64,000 bases of DNA from Bacteroidaceae bacterium (GTDB lineage: Bacteria; Bacteroidota; Bacteroidia; Bacteroidales; Bacteroidaceae): positions 1 to 64,000 of the forward strand of contig JAGBKI010000047.1 of the NCBI GenBank assembly GCA_017933995.1, written 5' to 3'. The translations under genes were made by a program, and so were the position numbers. Below the pieces are notes generated by a model that saw only the letters and a program-made list of their open reading frames with translations, searched no databases and had not been told where the DNA came from. The stretch's first letter is position 1; each line of letters begins with the position of its first letter. Positions 8,584-18,187 of the stretch are shown here, in pieces.

Positions 8584-9135
8584 CGCTGCGCATACACCCA
8601 CCGCCACCGTGTGCGCATCCCGATAATATTTTAACGCGCCCAGCCACCTTGCAAACGGATTTGCAAGACGCCTTTGCCTCTCCCCTTCTGTAACTGTAGG
8701 TACGCGGAGTGAAACGGAGCGCACCTACAGCAGACGAACGCCCTCCGATGCACGCTGAAAGCATGCCACACAAGCGAAGGAGGCGGGCACATTCCCGTCG
8801 TGGGGGACGCTTCCAGCGTCCGTCCCCATACACACCGCCGCCGCAGGTGCGCTCCATTGCATTCCGCGTACCTGCGGTTACAGAGGGGGAGACGCTTCCA
8901 GCGTCTTTTTGCGGATTCCGCCCGCTGCGCATACGCCCACCGCCACCGTGTGCGCATCCCGATAATATTTTCACGCGCCCAGCCACCTTGCAAACGGATT
9001 TGCAAGACGCCTTTACCTCTCCCCTTCCGTAACTGTAGGTACGCGGAGTGAAACAGAGCGCACCTACAGCAGACGAACGCCCTCCGATGCACGCTGAAAG
9101 CATGCCACACAAGCGAAGGAGGCGGGCACATTCCC
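8584..9135. repeat. 213-bp direct duplication around a GACGCTTCCAGCGTC dyad
   Basis: 8584-8796 is repeated almost base for base at 8923-9135, offset 339 bp, with only a handful of substitutions. Each copy holds the boxes GGTACGCGGAGTGAAAC and ACGCTGAAAGCATG. The 126 bp between the copies carries GACGCTTCCAGCGTC palindromes and the reverse-complement form of the GGTACGCGGAGTG box, so the whole makes a large dyad. A related single block is at 38069-38308. No real gene lies in 8206-9697; frames across it are read through repeats. Confidence 0.85.
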
Positions 9136-9352
9136 CCAGCGGGGGGTACAGATGTTAGGCCGGGGCAACGCCCCGGTGGAAACGCACACACCCCAACCAA
9201 CCCCAGCGGGGTTGCACAAAGCTATGAGAAAGAGCACCCCCTGTGCTAATCGCAAAGCGCTTGCAAGGCAGGAATCCCGCTGGGATTGGTCGCACACGCT
9301 CCCGTAACCGGGGCGGTGCCCCGGCCTAACAGCTGCAACCCCGTTGGGGTTG
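9136..9352. repeat. GC-rich dyad block (AACCCCAGCGGGGTT type)
   Basis: It contains in order GGCCGGGGCAACGCCCCGG, CAACCCCAGCGGGGTTGCAC, a centre, AATCCCGCTGGGATT, CCGGGGCGGTGCCCCGGCC and CAACCCCGTTGGGGTTG. Each is a short hairpin with a 3-nt loop, and together they form a mirrored block. Members of the same family lie at 21416-21904, 31266-31331 and 35618-35813. Confidence 0.85.
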
Positions 9353-9597
9353 CGCCCACGCGAACCATAGCCCTTACAGAGGTTCGTGTGCCAGCAGCAA
9401 GCCCTTCTCCCCCCCACCCTACTTCTGCCACATCCCCCTCCCGGAATCCCGCAATAGTCATTTTCTAACACACAAAATGACTATCGTGCGGGCTATTTGG
9501 CAAGCAGAATTAACAAAAGGCACTTCCGAAGTGTTAAAAAACGACTATTTAATTACGTAGACCGCTCATAGGTCAAACATTTAACATTAATACTGTT

Positions 9598-9605
9598 TAT
9601 CTTTG
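9598..9605 (+). promoter_or_regulatory. -7 promoter box for the LRR surface-protein gene
   Basis: TATCTTTG matches TAnnTTTG and lies 93 bp before the start codon at 9698. No convincing -33 TTTG is visible. Confidence 0.5.
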
Positions 9606-9697
9606 CAATATGGATTACAAAGAGCCGCCGAGAGGCGTTGCCTGTAACCCATCTGATTCTTTGGGAAACAACTCGAAACCTAACGATAACCACTATT

Positions 9698-12600
9698 ATG
9701 AGGAAACGCTACTTCTTAACTGTTTTGGCGCTATTGCTATACGTATGCGCAACCGCCACGGCAGAAAACCGTATCAAAGACCGCGATTATTACATCGCGC
9801 AGAACGACAACACTAACTACGCTTCCGCCCCGGGCACCGTCATCAAAGCCTTTGCAAACGCCGTAAAAGGAGCTACTTACGGGTCAGGCGTAGACGCCGT
9901 CGTCAATTTAGGCAACTTCTTTCCTAACTCAACGCAAGGCGTTTATTACACAGTTTTAGCCATACTGCCTTCACGCGATGCCGAAGGCTACGACGGCTAT
10001 GTGGTAGCGGGCGCAAAGTCGGAGGAGACAAACGATGGATACTTAAGTTCCACTTTCGCTACACTCGGCGTGTTTGACCGCAATTCTGACGGCACTTATG
10101 GGGACGCGGATGACAAATACCTGTGCATCCCCAAGGAGCTTACGATTACAAACAGCAGCCACATATACTCCGGCAAGAAGTTCAAAGTTGTGGGCATTGA
10201 CTATGGCGCCTTTTCTGGTATGGAAGTAGCGCAAATCATCCTGCCCAGTACGGTCACCTACATTGGCTACCGCGCGCTCTACAATGCTGGTGCCGTCAGC
10301 GGAAAACCCTGCCAACTTGGCTTCTGGAACGGAGAGGACTACAACAGTCTATACAGAGAGGCAGGCACAGCCGACTGGACGGCACACAACAACATTGAGT
10401 ATGTGGCCGACAACGCCTGCGAATACTCCAATTACCCATTGCTTGAAAATCTGCTCGTGCCGGCGAAGCTCAAGCAGTTTGGCAATCAGTGCTTCTTGTA
10501 CGGCGGTCTCACGAAGATAGACCTCACGTCTTCCTACACCAACTGGGATAAAATTATTCCTTGGCAGGCTTTTGCGTATAATAAGAAATTGGCCACTGCC
10601 GACCTCACTGCCGCTGAGAGAGTCAAGAACGCAGCCTTCTACAATTGCAGCGTCATGACCTCTCTTACATTGGGGAGCGGCCTCACCGCCCTGCAAGACT
10701 CGGCTTTTGCCTACTGTAGCGTGTTGAATAATCCCGACTTCAGCAGCGTGGCAAGCCTACCCACCATTGCCTACAAAGCCTTCTATTATTGCCGGAAGCT
10801 CGCCACTTGCAAGCAGCCCCAATGCGTCACCACGATTGGGGACGAAGCGTTTGCCTTCACAGGCTTCAAGGATATCTTTAACATTCCCAAGCACGTCAAG
10901 AGCATAGGCAGGCAAGCCTACTACCGTACCTACATCACCTATATTCCCATCAGCGCCGATAAGAACGTAAACGCCGATGGCCTGTTCATAGGCGATGGCG
11001 CGTTCACCACAGGTGGCGAAAATCTCACCGTAGAATTTACCGACAATGTGGCACCCCTGATCACCACCGACGGCAAGCCCTTTGCCGTATACTATATTAC
11101 TACCGCGCAAAGTCGCGCGGCAGATCTCAAACGCCTGCGCCTCATTGTGCCCATTGGCTGTGGCGAAGCCTATGTCCACGACCAGCGCATCAACATCTTC
11201 AGCTCTGTCTACGACCACCACGACTACCGCGTGAAGTTCGACCTTAGGTATTCCTACAACAAGCCGCAGTGGGGCGAGCCGGGAAACATGACCGAGTCGC
11301 CTTGGTACATCGCCTCCTCGGCATGGCACAACGACATCTACAACTTCCGTCCCGACCACGGCGGCAGCGTGGACACCTATACAGTAACCACCGCAACCGA
11401 CCAAAACGGCGACAACGGACAGCTTGGCACGGTCGTGAACGACTTCTACATCAAGCCCGGCACGGCTACTGCTTACGCACGCGACTACGAAACCAACACC
11501 CTCAGCAGTGGCGGTGTCCCGCACGTGATGCCGCGCACCGCACACAAGTATCACGACAACGAAGACGTGGACGACATTCCGCGCATTGCCACGGCAGAGG
11601 TAAGCGACGGCATCGCCCCCTACGACCAAGGCATCCTGCTCTCCTACACCCGTGCCGCCTATTATCTTGTGCCGCTCTTTGCCAACTACGCCAGCGTGGT
11701 GAACTACACCAACGTGCGTCCGCGCCAGTACTCCGTAAGTTATCTTGGCGTGGGCGACATCCACGACAGCGACGCTTCTACCCCGCGCATCAGCCTCAAG
11801 GTGCAAGACACTTACTCCACCGTAGAGGCCCTGGAAGGCCTCAAAGGACAAACGTGGGTAGACTTGCGCGAGCGTCGCAGCAAGTGGCGCCAGTTGCGCG
11901 AATACTACTACGATGAAAGCGGCAACTTGCTGTTCAACGTCGTGGACAAGAACCTCTTCATCGGAGAAGACGAGCGCATGGCCGACGATATAGACCTTGA
12001 CGAGACCATTGCGTTCACGCGCACCGTGACCCTCACTGACGAGGATGGCAATGTGGTCGAGGACGAAAACGGCCAGCCCGTCACCTATACCGAAGTGGTC
12101 AGCACCCACAAGCGCTACGTATATTACACCGCCAATTCGCAGGACGAGACCTCTATTGCCACCACTGCCAACAACCGTTGCGGTGTTTACTACATGCGCT
12201 ACACCATCCCCAGCGACATCAATTGGACACTGGTCAAGGAGCAGGGCGAAGACTACCTCTGGGAACAGCTCGGTGAAGGCACGAAAGTGCTCGTCAAGCC
12301 TGGCTTTGGCGATAGCAGCACCAACCCGTCGCCCGCCGACCTCGGCATCAGCGGCACGGGAGCAGGTAACCGTCGCTGGATAGACATCTTTGAGCTGACT
12401 GCCAATGAGACGCTAAGCTCCATTGAGTCCAGCTCGTCCCTGCGCTCAAACTTCCACGACAACCACATCGACCAAGGCAACGTGCTCGTGCCGTGCTACG
12501 ACCGCACAATGGTCTATCCCTACTGGAAAGTCATCACCGAAGAAGATTACAACGACCTTTTGGCCAAAGATCCTTCCCGCACCGACCTCGATATTGCCTA

Positions 12601-13027
12601 CTACCATCACGTGTACGATGATACCGGCGCATTCGACTACGCAGAGAAAGAGTATGTTCAAGGAAAAAGCGACATCGAGATGACCACTACGGGCGACTAC
12701 GGTGAAGGTTTCGTTTCCTTCGGCCTCAACAACGGCTGCTTCGTGCAGGCAAAGAATCCCGGCCAGACCCAAGCCAACCGCTCTTACTTCCGCATCCACA
12801 CGGCTCGTCTCCACAGTTCTGCCCACAAACTGGACAACACGTCAAACGTGCGCGCCATCATCGTGGACGAGAACGACTTTGAGGACGACATAACCGGCCT
12901 CGGTGCCACCGTCATCAAGCCCAGCCTGTCCCAAGGCTGGTATACGCTCGACGGACGCCGCATTGCCACAGTTCCCAGCCGCCCGGGCATCTACATCAAC
13001 GGCGGCAAGAAAGTTGTCATCAGATAA
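9698..13027 (+). CDS. Secreted BspA-type leucine-rich-repeat surface protein
   Basis: 1109 residues from MRKRYFLTVLALLLYVCATATAE, a signal peptide; the longer frame from 9638 only adds non-signal sequence. Residues of roughly 120-470 hold LRR_5/BspA-like repeats (for example VAQIILPSTVTYIGYRAL, LTALQDSAFAYCS, CVTTIGDEAFAF, HVKSIGRQAYYR). A long Tyr/Asp-rich region with no recognisable domain follows. The end YTLDGRRIATVPSRPGIYIN then GGKKVVIR is the Prevotella C-terminal tail, probably a secretion or anchoring signal. BspA-like LRR proteins in oral and gut Bacteroidales bind host proteins and other bacteria; adhesion is inferred here. It is monocistronic apart from the tiny downstream peptide gene. 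Confidence 0.85.
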   Translation: MRKRYFLTVLALLLYVCATATAENRIKDRDYYIAQNDNTNYASAPGTVIKAFANAVKGATYGSGVDAVVNLGNFFPNSTQGVYYTVLAILPSRDAEGYDGYVVAGAKSEETNDGYLSSTFATLGVFDRNSDGTYGDADDKYLCIPKELTITNSSHIYSGKKFKVVGIDYGAFSGMEVAQIILPSTVTYIGYRALYNAGAVSGKPCQLGFWNGEDYNSLYREAGTADWTAHNNIEYVADNACEYSNYPLLENLLVPAKLKQFGNQCFLYGGLTKIDLTSSYTNWDKIIPWQAFAYNKKLATADLTAAERVKNAAFYNCSVMTSLTLGSGLTALQDSAFAYCSVLNNPDFSSVASLPTIAYKAFYYCRKLATCKQPQCVTTIGDEAFAFTGFKDIFNIPKHVKSIGRQAYYRTYITYIPISADKNVNADGLFIGDGAFTTGGENLTVEFTDNVAPLITTDGKPFAVYYITTAQSRAADLKRLRLIVPIGCGEAYVHDQRINIFSSVYDHHDYRVKFDLRYSYNKPQWGEPGNMTESPWYIASSAWHNDIYNFRPDHGGSVDTYTVTTATDQNGDNGQLGTVVNDFYIKPGTATAYARDYETNTLSSGGVPHVMPRTAHKYHDNEDVDDIPRIATAEVSDGIAPYDQGILLSYTRAAYYLVPLFANYASVVNYTNVRPRQYSVSYLGVGDIHDSDASTPRISLKVQDTYSTVEALEGLKGQTWVDLRERRSKWRQLREYYYDESGNLLFNVVDKNLFIGEDERMADDIDLDETIAFTRTVTLTDEDGNVVEDENGQPVTYTEVVSTHKRYVYYTANSQDETSIATTANNRCGVYYMRYTIPSDINWTLVKEQGEDYLWEQLGEGTKVLVKPGFGDSSTNPSPADLGISGTGAGNRRWIDIFELTANETLSSIESSSSLRSNFHDNHIDQGNVLVPCYDRTMVYPYWKVITEEDYNDLLAKDPSRTDLDIAYYHHVYDDTGAFDYAEKEYVQGKSDIEMTTTGDYGEGFVSFGLNNGCFVQAKNPGQTQANRSYFRIHTARLHSSAHKLDNTSNVRAIIVDENDFEDDITGLGATVIKPSLSQGWYTLDGRRIATVPSRPGIYINGGKKVVIR

Positions 13028-13054
13028 ACATTTCATCGCACAGCAACAACAAGC

Positions 13055-13162
13055 ATGAGAAGAACATATATTTCACCTTGCTCCAGAGCCATCGGCCTTG
13101 CCGCAGAAGCCGTCATTGCCTCGTCAAACGACCCTGGCGGCGACCTGCACAACGACGACTAA
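13055..13162 (+). CDS. Tiny peptide gene (35 codons), possibly truncated
   Basis: ATG at 13055 to TAA at 13160-13162 encodes a peptide that starts MRRTYISPCSRAIGLAAEAV and ends SSNDPGGDLHNDD. The plan (basic-YxxP start, short hydrophobic middle, ASS-type Ser, then Gly/Asp-rich tail) is one I associate with small hypothetical peptides of Prevotella. After the TAA the same frame continues for 21 codons (GGGPVDNPGDWQTRHFHHEWE) to another TAA, in the style of the tails of such peptides, so the first stop may be a nonsense mutation. It lies 27 bp after the LRR gene. Function is unknown. Confidence 0.45.
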   Translation: MRRTYISPCSRAIGLAAEAVIASSNDPGGDLHNDD

Positions 13163-13230
13163 GGAGGTGGCCCTGTAGATAATCCCGGTGATTGGCAAAC
13201 GCGCCACTTCCACCACGAATGGGAATAACC

Positions 13231-13255
13231 ACTCCGTATTATATATAATATATAG
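13231..13255 (-). promoter_or_regulatory. Variant of the AATACGGAG motif
   Basis: On the minus strand TATATTATATATAATACGGAGT, a variant of the motif at 5453, 8287 and 34143. It is in the roughly 300-bp gap between the peptide gene and the rpsP promoter, which otherwise shows only GC-rich low-complexity sequence. Confidence 0.3.
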
Positions 13256-13468
13256 AAATGTTTACAACCGCCGCCCTTTGCTCCCGTGCGAAGCAAAGGG
13301 CGGCGATTTTCGCTCCACGCCACCAGCCGCCGCTCCCACGCCACACGCCGCTCGTTTCACCACCGCACACCGCTCGTTTCACCGCCACATGCATCCGCTC
13401 CGCGATGCTTTTTGCACAAAAAAAGCAGAAAGCCACACGTTTTCTTTTGTTTTTAGCGCAGATTGTCG

Positions 13469-13476
13469 TACTTTTG
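13469..13476 (+). promoter_or_regulatory. -7 promoter box for rpsP
   Basis: TACTTTTG, 74 bp before the rpsP start. The preceding context is GATTGTCG, very like that before the nhaC and leuC promoters (GATTGTTG). Confidence 0.7.
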
Positions 13477-13549
13477 CGCCGCCGTTACGCGATAGCGGAC
13501 CGGTTCAAACTCATTTCACAACAGTTTTTACCAAAAACCCAACCAAACT

Positions 13550-14074
13550 ATGGCAGTAAAACTCAGACTGCAGCGCAGAGGCCACAAAGGCTACGCTTTC
13601 TACAGCATCGTGGCAGCCGACTCCCGCGCGCCCCGCGACGGACGCTTCATCGAAAAGGTCGGCACCTACAACCCCAACACCGACCCCTCCACGGTCGACC
13701 TCAAGTTCGACCGCGCGCTCTACTGGCTTGAGGTAGGCGCACAGCCCACCGACACCGTGCGCAGCATCCTCTCCCGCGAGGGCGTCCTGCTGATGAAGCA
13801 CCTGCGCGGAGGCGTCAAGAAGGGCGCTTTCGACGAAGCGGCCGCACAGGCCAAGTTCGAAGCCTGGAAGGCCGAGAAGTCCAAGCAGACCACAGCCATC
13901 CTCAGCAAGCAGGCCGCCGACCGCAAAGCCGCCGCCGTGGAGCGTCTGGCCGCAGAGCGCAAGCAGAACGAAGAGATAGCCAAGAAGGTGGCCGAGAAGA
14001 AAGCCGCCGCCAGCGTGGCCGAGGCCGAGGCTGAAGCCGCACCCGCCGAGGAGGAAGCACCCGCCGAGGCATAA
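13550..14074 (+). CDS. rpsP: 30S ribosomal protein S16 with acidic/Ala-rich C-terminal extension
   Basis: 174 residues. The first 80 or so are classical S16 ([42 protein letters not shown] in outline, then the [12 protein letters not shown] segment), a small-subunit assembly protein. The rest is a helical, charged Ala/Glu/Lys extension (for example [20 protein letters not shown]). Bacteroidetes S16 proteins are known to be longer than the E. coli form (about 82 residues), so this is lineage-typical and not a fusion. It stands first in a run of translation genes, with its own promoter. Confidence 0.97.
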   Translation: MAVKLRLQRRGHKGYAFYSIVAADSRAPRDGRFIEKVGTYNPNTDPSTVDLKFDRALYWLEVGAQPTDTVRSILSREGVLLMKHLRGGVKKGAFDEAAAQAKFEAWKAEKSKQTTAILSKQAADRKAAAVERLAAERKQNEEIAKKVAEKKAAASVAEAEAEAAPAEEEAPAEA

Positions 14075-14113
14075 ACGCACACAGGGCCATAAGCCCGCTA
14101 TCTCACTCCAACG

Positions 14114-14162
14114 ACCACAACGGCACGACCGGCGATGTTATTGCGGGCGTGCCGTTTGTGGT
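14114..14162. terminator. Possible terminator hairpin after rpsP
   Basis: ACCACAACGGCACG pairs with CGTGCCGTTTGTGGT around a 20-nt loop. There is no T-run on the plus side, so termination is uncertain. Confidence 0.4.
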
Positions 14163-14245
14163 TACAGGGGTCAAGCCCAGAAAGCCCAAAATGCCCCGAC
14201 GTTCCACGTCCCGACGCCCCCGCCGTCTTGGCAATGCGCCAGCCC

Positions 14246-14278
14246 GTTGTGTCTGCGGCTGCATCGCAGCCGCCCCCA
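14246..14278. repeat. 33-bp interspersed hairpin repeat, copy 1
   Basis: Contains the perfect hairpin GCGGCTGC-ATC-GCAGCCGC at 14255-14273. The whole 33 bp recurs at 46103-46135 with one base change. It lies in the leader of thrS. Confidence 0.75.
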
Positions 14279-14303
14279 TCCATATAAACTCCCCCTTACG
14301 ACA

Positions 14304-16247
14304 ATGATAAACATCACATTCCCCGACGGCAGTGTGCGCCAGTATGAAGCCGGCGTCACCGCCCTCCAAGTGGCCGAGAGCATCTCGCCCCGCCTCGCAG
14401 CCGACGTGCTGGCCTGCGGCGTCGACGGCGAGACGCGCGACCTGCTCCGCCCCATCGACCACGACTGCCAGCTGAAACTCTACAAGTGGGACGCCCCCGA
14501 GGGCAAGCACGCCTTCTGGCACACCAGCGCCCACCTCATGGCCGAGGCCATCGGCGAACTGTGGCCCGGCACGCAGTTCGGCATAGGCCCCGCCATCGAG
14601 CGAGGCTTCTACTACGACGTGATGCCCCCCCAGGGCGTCACCATCAAGGAAGAGGACTTCCCCCGCATCGAGAAGAAGATGATGGAGCTCCAGCAGCGCA
14701 AGGAGACCCTCGTGCGCCGCGACATCAGCAAGGCCGACGCCCTCGACTTCTTCGGCCAGCGCGGCCAGACCTACAAGAACGAACTCATCGAAGACCTTGA
14801 GGACGGCACCATCACCACCTACACCCAGGGCGCCTTCACCGACCTGTGCCGCGGCCCCCACCTGCCCAGCACCGCCCCCATCAAGGCCGTCAAAGTCACC
14901 GCCTGCAGTTCCGCCTACTGGCGCGGCGACGAGAAGCGGCCCCAGCTCACCCGCGTCTACGCCATCACCTTCCCCAAGAAGAAACTCCTCGACGAGTACC
15001 TCGTGATGCTCGAAGAGGCCAAGCGCCGCGACCACCGCAAGATAGGCAAGGAGATGGAGCTCTTCATGTTCTCCGAGATGGTGGGCAAGGGCCTGCCCAT
15101 GTGGCTCCCCAAAGGCACCACGCTGCGCCTGCTGCTCGAAGACTTCCTCAAGAAGATACAGAAGCGCTACGGCTACCAGCAGGTGATGACACCCCACATC
15201 GGCTCCAAGAACCTCTACGTCACCAGCGGCCACTACGCCAAGTACGGCAAGGACTCCTTCCGCCCCATCACCACCCCCGAGGAGGGCGAGGAATACCTGC
15301 TCAAACCCATGAACTGCCCCCACCACTGCTCCGTCTACGCCTGGAAGCCCCGCTCCTACAAAGACCTGCCGCTGCGCCTCGCCGAGTTCGGCACCGTCTA
15401 CCGCTACGAGCAGAGCGGCGAACTCCACGGCCTGACCCGCGTGCGCGGCTTCACCCAGGACGACGCCCACATCTTCTGCCGCCCCGACCAGGTCAAGGAC
15501 GAGTTCCTGCGCGTGATGGACATCATCATGATCATCTTCCGCGCCCTCGACTTCAAGAACTTCGAGGCCCAGATTTCCCTGCGCGACAAGGAGAACCGCG
15601 ACAAGTACATCGGCTCGGACGAGAACTGGGAGAAGGCCGAGCGCGCCATCATCGAAGCCTGCGAGGAAAAGGGTCTGCCCGCCGTCGTCGAATACGGCGA
15701 GGCCGCCTTCTACGGCCCCAAACTCGACTTTATGGTGCGCGACGCCCTGGGCCGCCGCTGGCAGCTCGGCACCATCCAGGTGGACTACAACCTGCCCGAG
15801 CGCTTCCAGCTCGAATACACCGGCACCGACAACCAGAAGCACCGCCCCGTGATGATCCACCGCGCGCCCTTCGGCTCGATGGAACGCTTCGTGGCCGTGC
15901 TCATCGAGCACACCGCCGGCAAGTTCCCCCTGTGGCTCGCCCCCGATCAGGCCGTCGTCCTCCCCATCTCCGACCGCTTCAACGACTACGCCGAGAGCGT
16001 GCGGCACGAACTTGAACTGGTCGGCGTGCGCGTCAGCGTCGACGACCGCAGCGAGAAGATAGGCCGCAAGATACGCGACAACGAGCTCAAGCACATCCCC
16101 TACCTGCTCATCGTCGGCGAGAAGGAGCAGGCCGAGGGCACCGTCTCCGTCCGCCGCCAGGGCGCCGGCGACCAGGGCAGCGCCACCCCCGCCGAGTTCG
16201 CCGCCCAGGTGCAGCGCCTCGTCGACGAACTCACCAAGGACTACTAA
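14304..16247 (+). CDS. thrS: Threonine--tRNA ligase
   Basis: 647 residues from [20 protein letters not shown]. The frame extending to 14247 is rejected because it starts inside the 33-bp repeat. Domains in order: N-terminal TGS (1-62); the SAD editing domain with [11 protein letters not shown] and the CRGPHL motif; class II catalytic core with motif 2 ([24 protein letters not shown]), zinc-site residues including the Cys of MNCPHH, and motif 3 near GSMERF; then the anticodon-binding domain. It charges tRNA-Thr. Its position ahead of infC-rpmI-rplT is the classical bacterial arrangement, but infC has its own promoter here. Confidence 0.98.
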   Translation: MINITFPDGSVRQYEAGVTALQVAESISPRLAADVLACGVDGETRDLLRPIDHDCQLKLYKWDAPEGKHAFWHTSAHLMAEAIGELWPGTQFGIGPAIERGFYYDVMPPQGVTIKEEDFPRIEKKMMELQQRKETLVRRDISKADALDFFGQRGQTYKNELIEDLEDGTITTYTQGAFTDLCRGPHLPSTAPIKAVKVTACSSAYWRGDEKRPQLTRVYAITFPKKKLLDEYLVMLEEAKRRDHRKIGKEMELFMFSEMVGKGLPMWLPKGTTLRLLLEDFLKKIQKRYGYQQVMTPHIGSKNLYVTSGHYAKYGKDSFRPITTPEEGEEYLLKPMNCPHHCSVYAWKPRSYKDLPLRLAEFGTVYRYEQSGELHGLTRVRGFTQDDAHIFCRPDQVKDEFLRVMDIIMIIFRALDFKNFEAQISLRDKENRDKYIGSDENWEKAERAIIEACEEKGLPAVVEYGEAAFYGPKLDFMVRDALGRRWQLGTIQVDYNLPERFQLEYTGTDNQKHRPVMIHRAPFGSMERFVAVLIEHTAGKFPLWLAPDQAVVLPISDRFNDYAESVRHELELVGVRVSVDDRSEKIGRKIRDNELKHIPYLLIVGEKEQAEGTVSVRRQGAGDQGSATPAEFAAQVQRLVDELTKDY

Positions 16248-16429
16248 GCCCACCACCCTGACAACCATCCCAACAAAGCCGACCTCGCCCAATGCGGGGT
16301 CGGTTTTGCTTGGAACAATACATCCAAAACTGGCAACTATTTCAAACGGCGGGGCGCAACTGGCCGCCGCTTTTAGGGCCAACGAAAGAAAAAAGCGGGC
16401 AAAAACTTGTCTGAAAGCGCAGCAAAGGT

Positions 16430-16437
16430 TACTTTTG
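16430..16437 (+). promoter_or_regulatory. -7 promoter box for infC-rpmI-rplT
   Basis: TACTTTTG with TTG at 16407-16409 gives a spacing of 20 bp, an exact Bacteroidetes promoter. It lies downstream of the ATG at 16306 but upstream of the GTG at 16492, which decides the infC start. Confidence 0.75.
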
Positions 16438-16491
16438 CCGCGCTTTTTGCATTTTTTAAGCACACAAAAACCGTCACGCAACAGACTTTCT

Positions 16492-17154
16492 GTGAGACAA
16501 CCACCAAAAAACCGCAAAGTAACGCCCCGTTACAACATCAACGGACAAATCCGCGCCCGCGAGGTGCGTATCGTCGGCGACGACATCGCCCCCACCGTTC
16601 TTCCCACCCGCGACGCCCTACGCTTGGCACGCGAGAAAGAGCTCGACCTTGTGGAAATCAGCCCCAACGCCGAGCCGCCCGTATGCCGCATCTGCGACTA
16701 CTCCAAGTTCCTCTACCAGCAGAAGAAGCGCCAGAAGGAACTCAAGGCCAAACAGGTCAAGATTGAGGTCAAGGAGATACGCTTCGGGCCGCAGACTGAC
16801 GACCACGATTACAACTTCAAGCTCAAGCACGCCAAGGGTTTCCTTGAAGACGGCGACAAGGTAAAGGCATACGTCTTTTTCCGAGGCCGCTCCATCCTCT
16901 TCAAAGAGCAAGGCGAAGTGCTACTGCTGCGTTTCGCTGCCGACTTGGAGGAATACGGCAAAGTGGAACAGATGCCGAAACTCGAGGGCAAGCGCATGAC
17001 GATGTTCATCGCCCCGAAGAAAGTGCAGGTCAAGAAAGAAAAAACCACCGACGAGGAGACCGAAACCACCGAGCCGCGCCCTGAGAAGAAGCAGCCCAAA
17101 CAGCGTGCCCCCAAGGAATACACCGGCCCGAAAGTGGAAGGCGAGGACTTCTGA
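16492..17154 (+). CDS. infC: Translation initiation factor IF-3, non-ATG start
   Basis: About 220 residues if started at GTG 16492 ([20 protein letters not shown]...). The IF-3 N domain begins at [19 protein letters not shown], and the core includes [21 protein letters not shown], the Lys-rich interdomain linker and the C domain [20 protein letters not shown] charged tail rich in Lys/Glu/Thr follows, as in other Bacteroidetes. No ATG is suitably placed: the in-frame ATG at 16306 lies upstream of the promoter and adds 62 non-homologous residues. Rare start codons in infC are the classic basis of IF-3 self-regulation in E. coli (AUU); the same is inferred here. Confidence 0.93.
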   Translation: MRQPPKNRKVTPRYNINGQIRAREVRIVGDDIAPTVLPTRDALRLAREKELDLVEISPNAEPPVCRICDYSKFLYQQKKRQKELKAKQVKIEVKEIRFGPQTDDHDYNFKLKHAKGFLEDGDKVKAYVFFRGRSILFKEQGEVLLLRFAADLEEYGKVEQMPKLEGKRMTMFIAPKKVQVKKEKTTDEETETTEPRPEKKQPKQRAPKEYTGPKVEGEDF

Positions 17155-17340
17155 AAACGAAGTTTAAGGAGGTTTAAGGAGGTTTAAGAGGTTTAATCCC
17201 TCCGGCTTGTGCCGCCACCGTAAAGCAAGGCCGCCCGCCCATAAAGCCCAGCAAGCCCATAAACCCCATAAACCCCACACACCCCATAAAGCCCACCCAA
17301 CTGATTAACTGATTAACTAATCAACTGATTAACTAAAATA
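17155..17340. repeat. Micro-repeat gap between infC and rpmI
   Basis: The gap is made of short repeated words: AAGGAGGTTTAAG strings at 17160-17200, CCCATAAA strings at 17237-17290, and AACTGATTAACT strings at 17299-17336. No gene, and no clear leader fold for ribosomal-protein autoregulation, could be read. Confidence 0.6.
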
Positions 17341-17415
17341 GAAGCGCGCGTCGCGTCGGCATCTCTACACGGCCGCCTTCCCTAAATTCAATAACCCACC
17401 AAAACACACAAAGAA

Positions 17416-17613
17416 ATGCCAAAGGTAAAGACGAACTCCGGTGCCAAGAAGCGCTTTGCGCTCACCGGAACGGGTAAGATCAAGCGCCACCACGCTTATC
17501 ACAGCCACATCCTGACCAAGAAGACCAAGAAGCAGAAGCGTAACCTCGACCACGTTGACCTCGTCGACAAGTCGAACGTTCGCCAGGTTCGCGAGCTGCT
17601 CTGCCTCCGTTAA
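17416..17613 (+). CDS. rpmI: 50S ribosomal protein L35
   Basis: 65 residues, very basic: [20 protein letters not shown] then [24 protein letters not shown], the full L35 pattern. It is a small component of the large ribosomal subunit. It lies between infC and rplT, the invariant order in bacteria, with 129 bp to rplT. Length equals the family norm. Confidence 0.98.
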   Translation: MPKVKTNSGAKKRFALTGTGKIKRHHAYHSHILTKKTKKQKRNLDHVDLVDKSNVRQVRELLCLR

Positions 17614-17742
17614 ACGACGTCAGGACAAGCCTTACCCGAGAAACCATCCCCCCAACACTTTAACCTGACTGCGCAGCCCGAAGCCCGCCCCTCCAGCATG
17701 GAGACGACAAGGCGGCGCTGACAGTCGAAAACAAACACCAAA

Positions 17743-18087
17743 ATGCCAAGATCAGTCAACCACGTCGCTTCCCGCGCGAAGCGCAAAAGAATTCTGAAAC
17801 TCACCCGCGGCTATTTCGGCGCCCGCAAGAACGTCTGGACCGTTGCCAAGAACACTTGGGAAAAGGGTCTGACCTACGCCTTCCGCGACCGCCGCAACAA
17901 GAAGCGCACCTTCCGCGCCCTCTGGATTCAGCGTATCAACGCCGCCGCTCGCCTTGAGGGTCTCAGCTACAGCCAGCTGATGGGCCGTCTCCACAAGGAG
18001 GGTATCGAAATCAACCGCAAGGTTCTCGCCGACCTCGCTGTGAACAATCCGCAGGCGTTCAAAGCCATCGTCGAGAAGGTGAAATAA
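17743..18087 (+). CDS. rplT: 50S ribosomal protein L20
   Basis: 114 residues: [20 protein letters not shown], then [17 protein letters not shown] and the C-terminal [20 protein letters not shown], all typical of L20. L20 is an early 50S assembly protein and in other bacteria represses the rpmI-rplT message. The 129-bp gap before it contains CCTTACCC and GACGACAAGG segments, but I could not identify a binding fold. A strong terminator follows. Confidence 0.98.
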   Translation: MPRSVNHVASRAKRKRILKLTRGYFGARKNVWTVAKNTWEKGLTYAFRDRRNKKRTFRALWIQRINAAARLEGLSYSQLMGRLHKEGIEINRKVLADLAVNNPQAFKAIVEKVK

Positions 18088-18138
18088 ACGCCGCGAAAGG
18101 CATCAAGTCCGTCCTCCAGCAAGGAGGCGGAAAAGCCA

Positions 18139-18176
18139 CAGGGGAGCAAGCCAGCCGCTTGCTCCCCTGCTTTTTG
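18139..18176. terminator. Terminator after rplT
   Basis: CAGGGGAGCAAG-CCAG-CCGCTTGCTCCCCTG forms a long GC-rich stem (one mismatch) followed by CTTTTTG on the plus strand. It separates rplT from the convergent helicase gene, which ends 12 bp beyond. Confidence 0.85.
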
Positions 18177-18187
18177 TGTTCGTGGGG

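Noticed and set aside
8345..9112. 255-codon minus-strand frame across the repeat island, with KLSLSL repeats
   Set aside because: It is read through the 21-bp array and the 213-bp duplication. The apparent heptad protein results from a 21-bp period being a multiple of three; no start signal is visible.
16306..16491. N-terminal extension of infC from ATG 16306
   Set aside because: It lies upstream of the promoter at 16430 and has no IF-3 homology.
14103..16517. 804-codon minus-strand frame opposite thrS
   Set aside because: Shadow frame; thrS is unmistakable on the plus strand.
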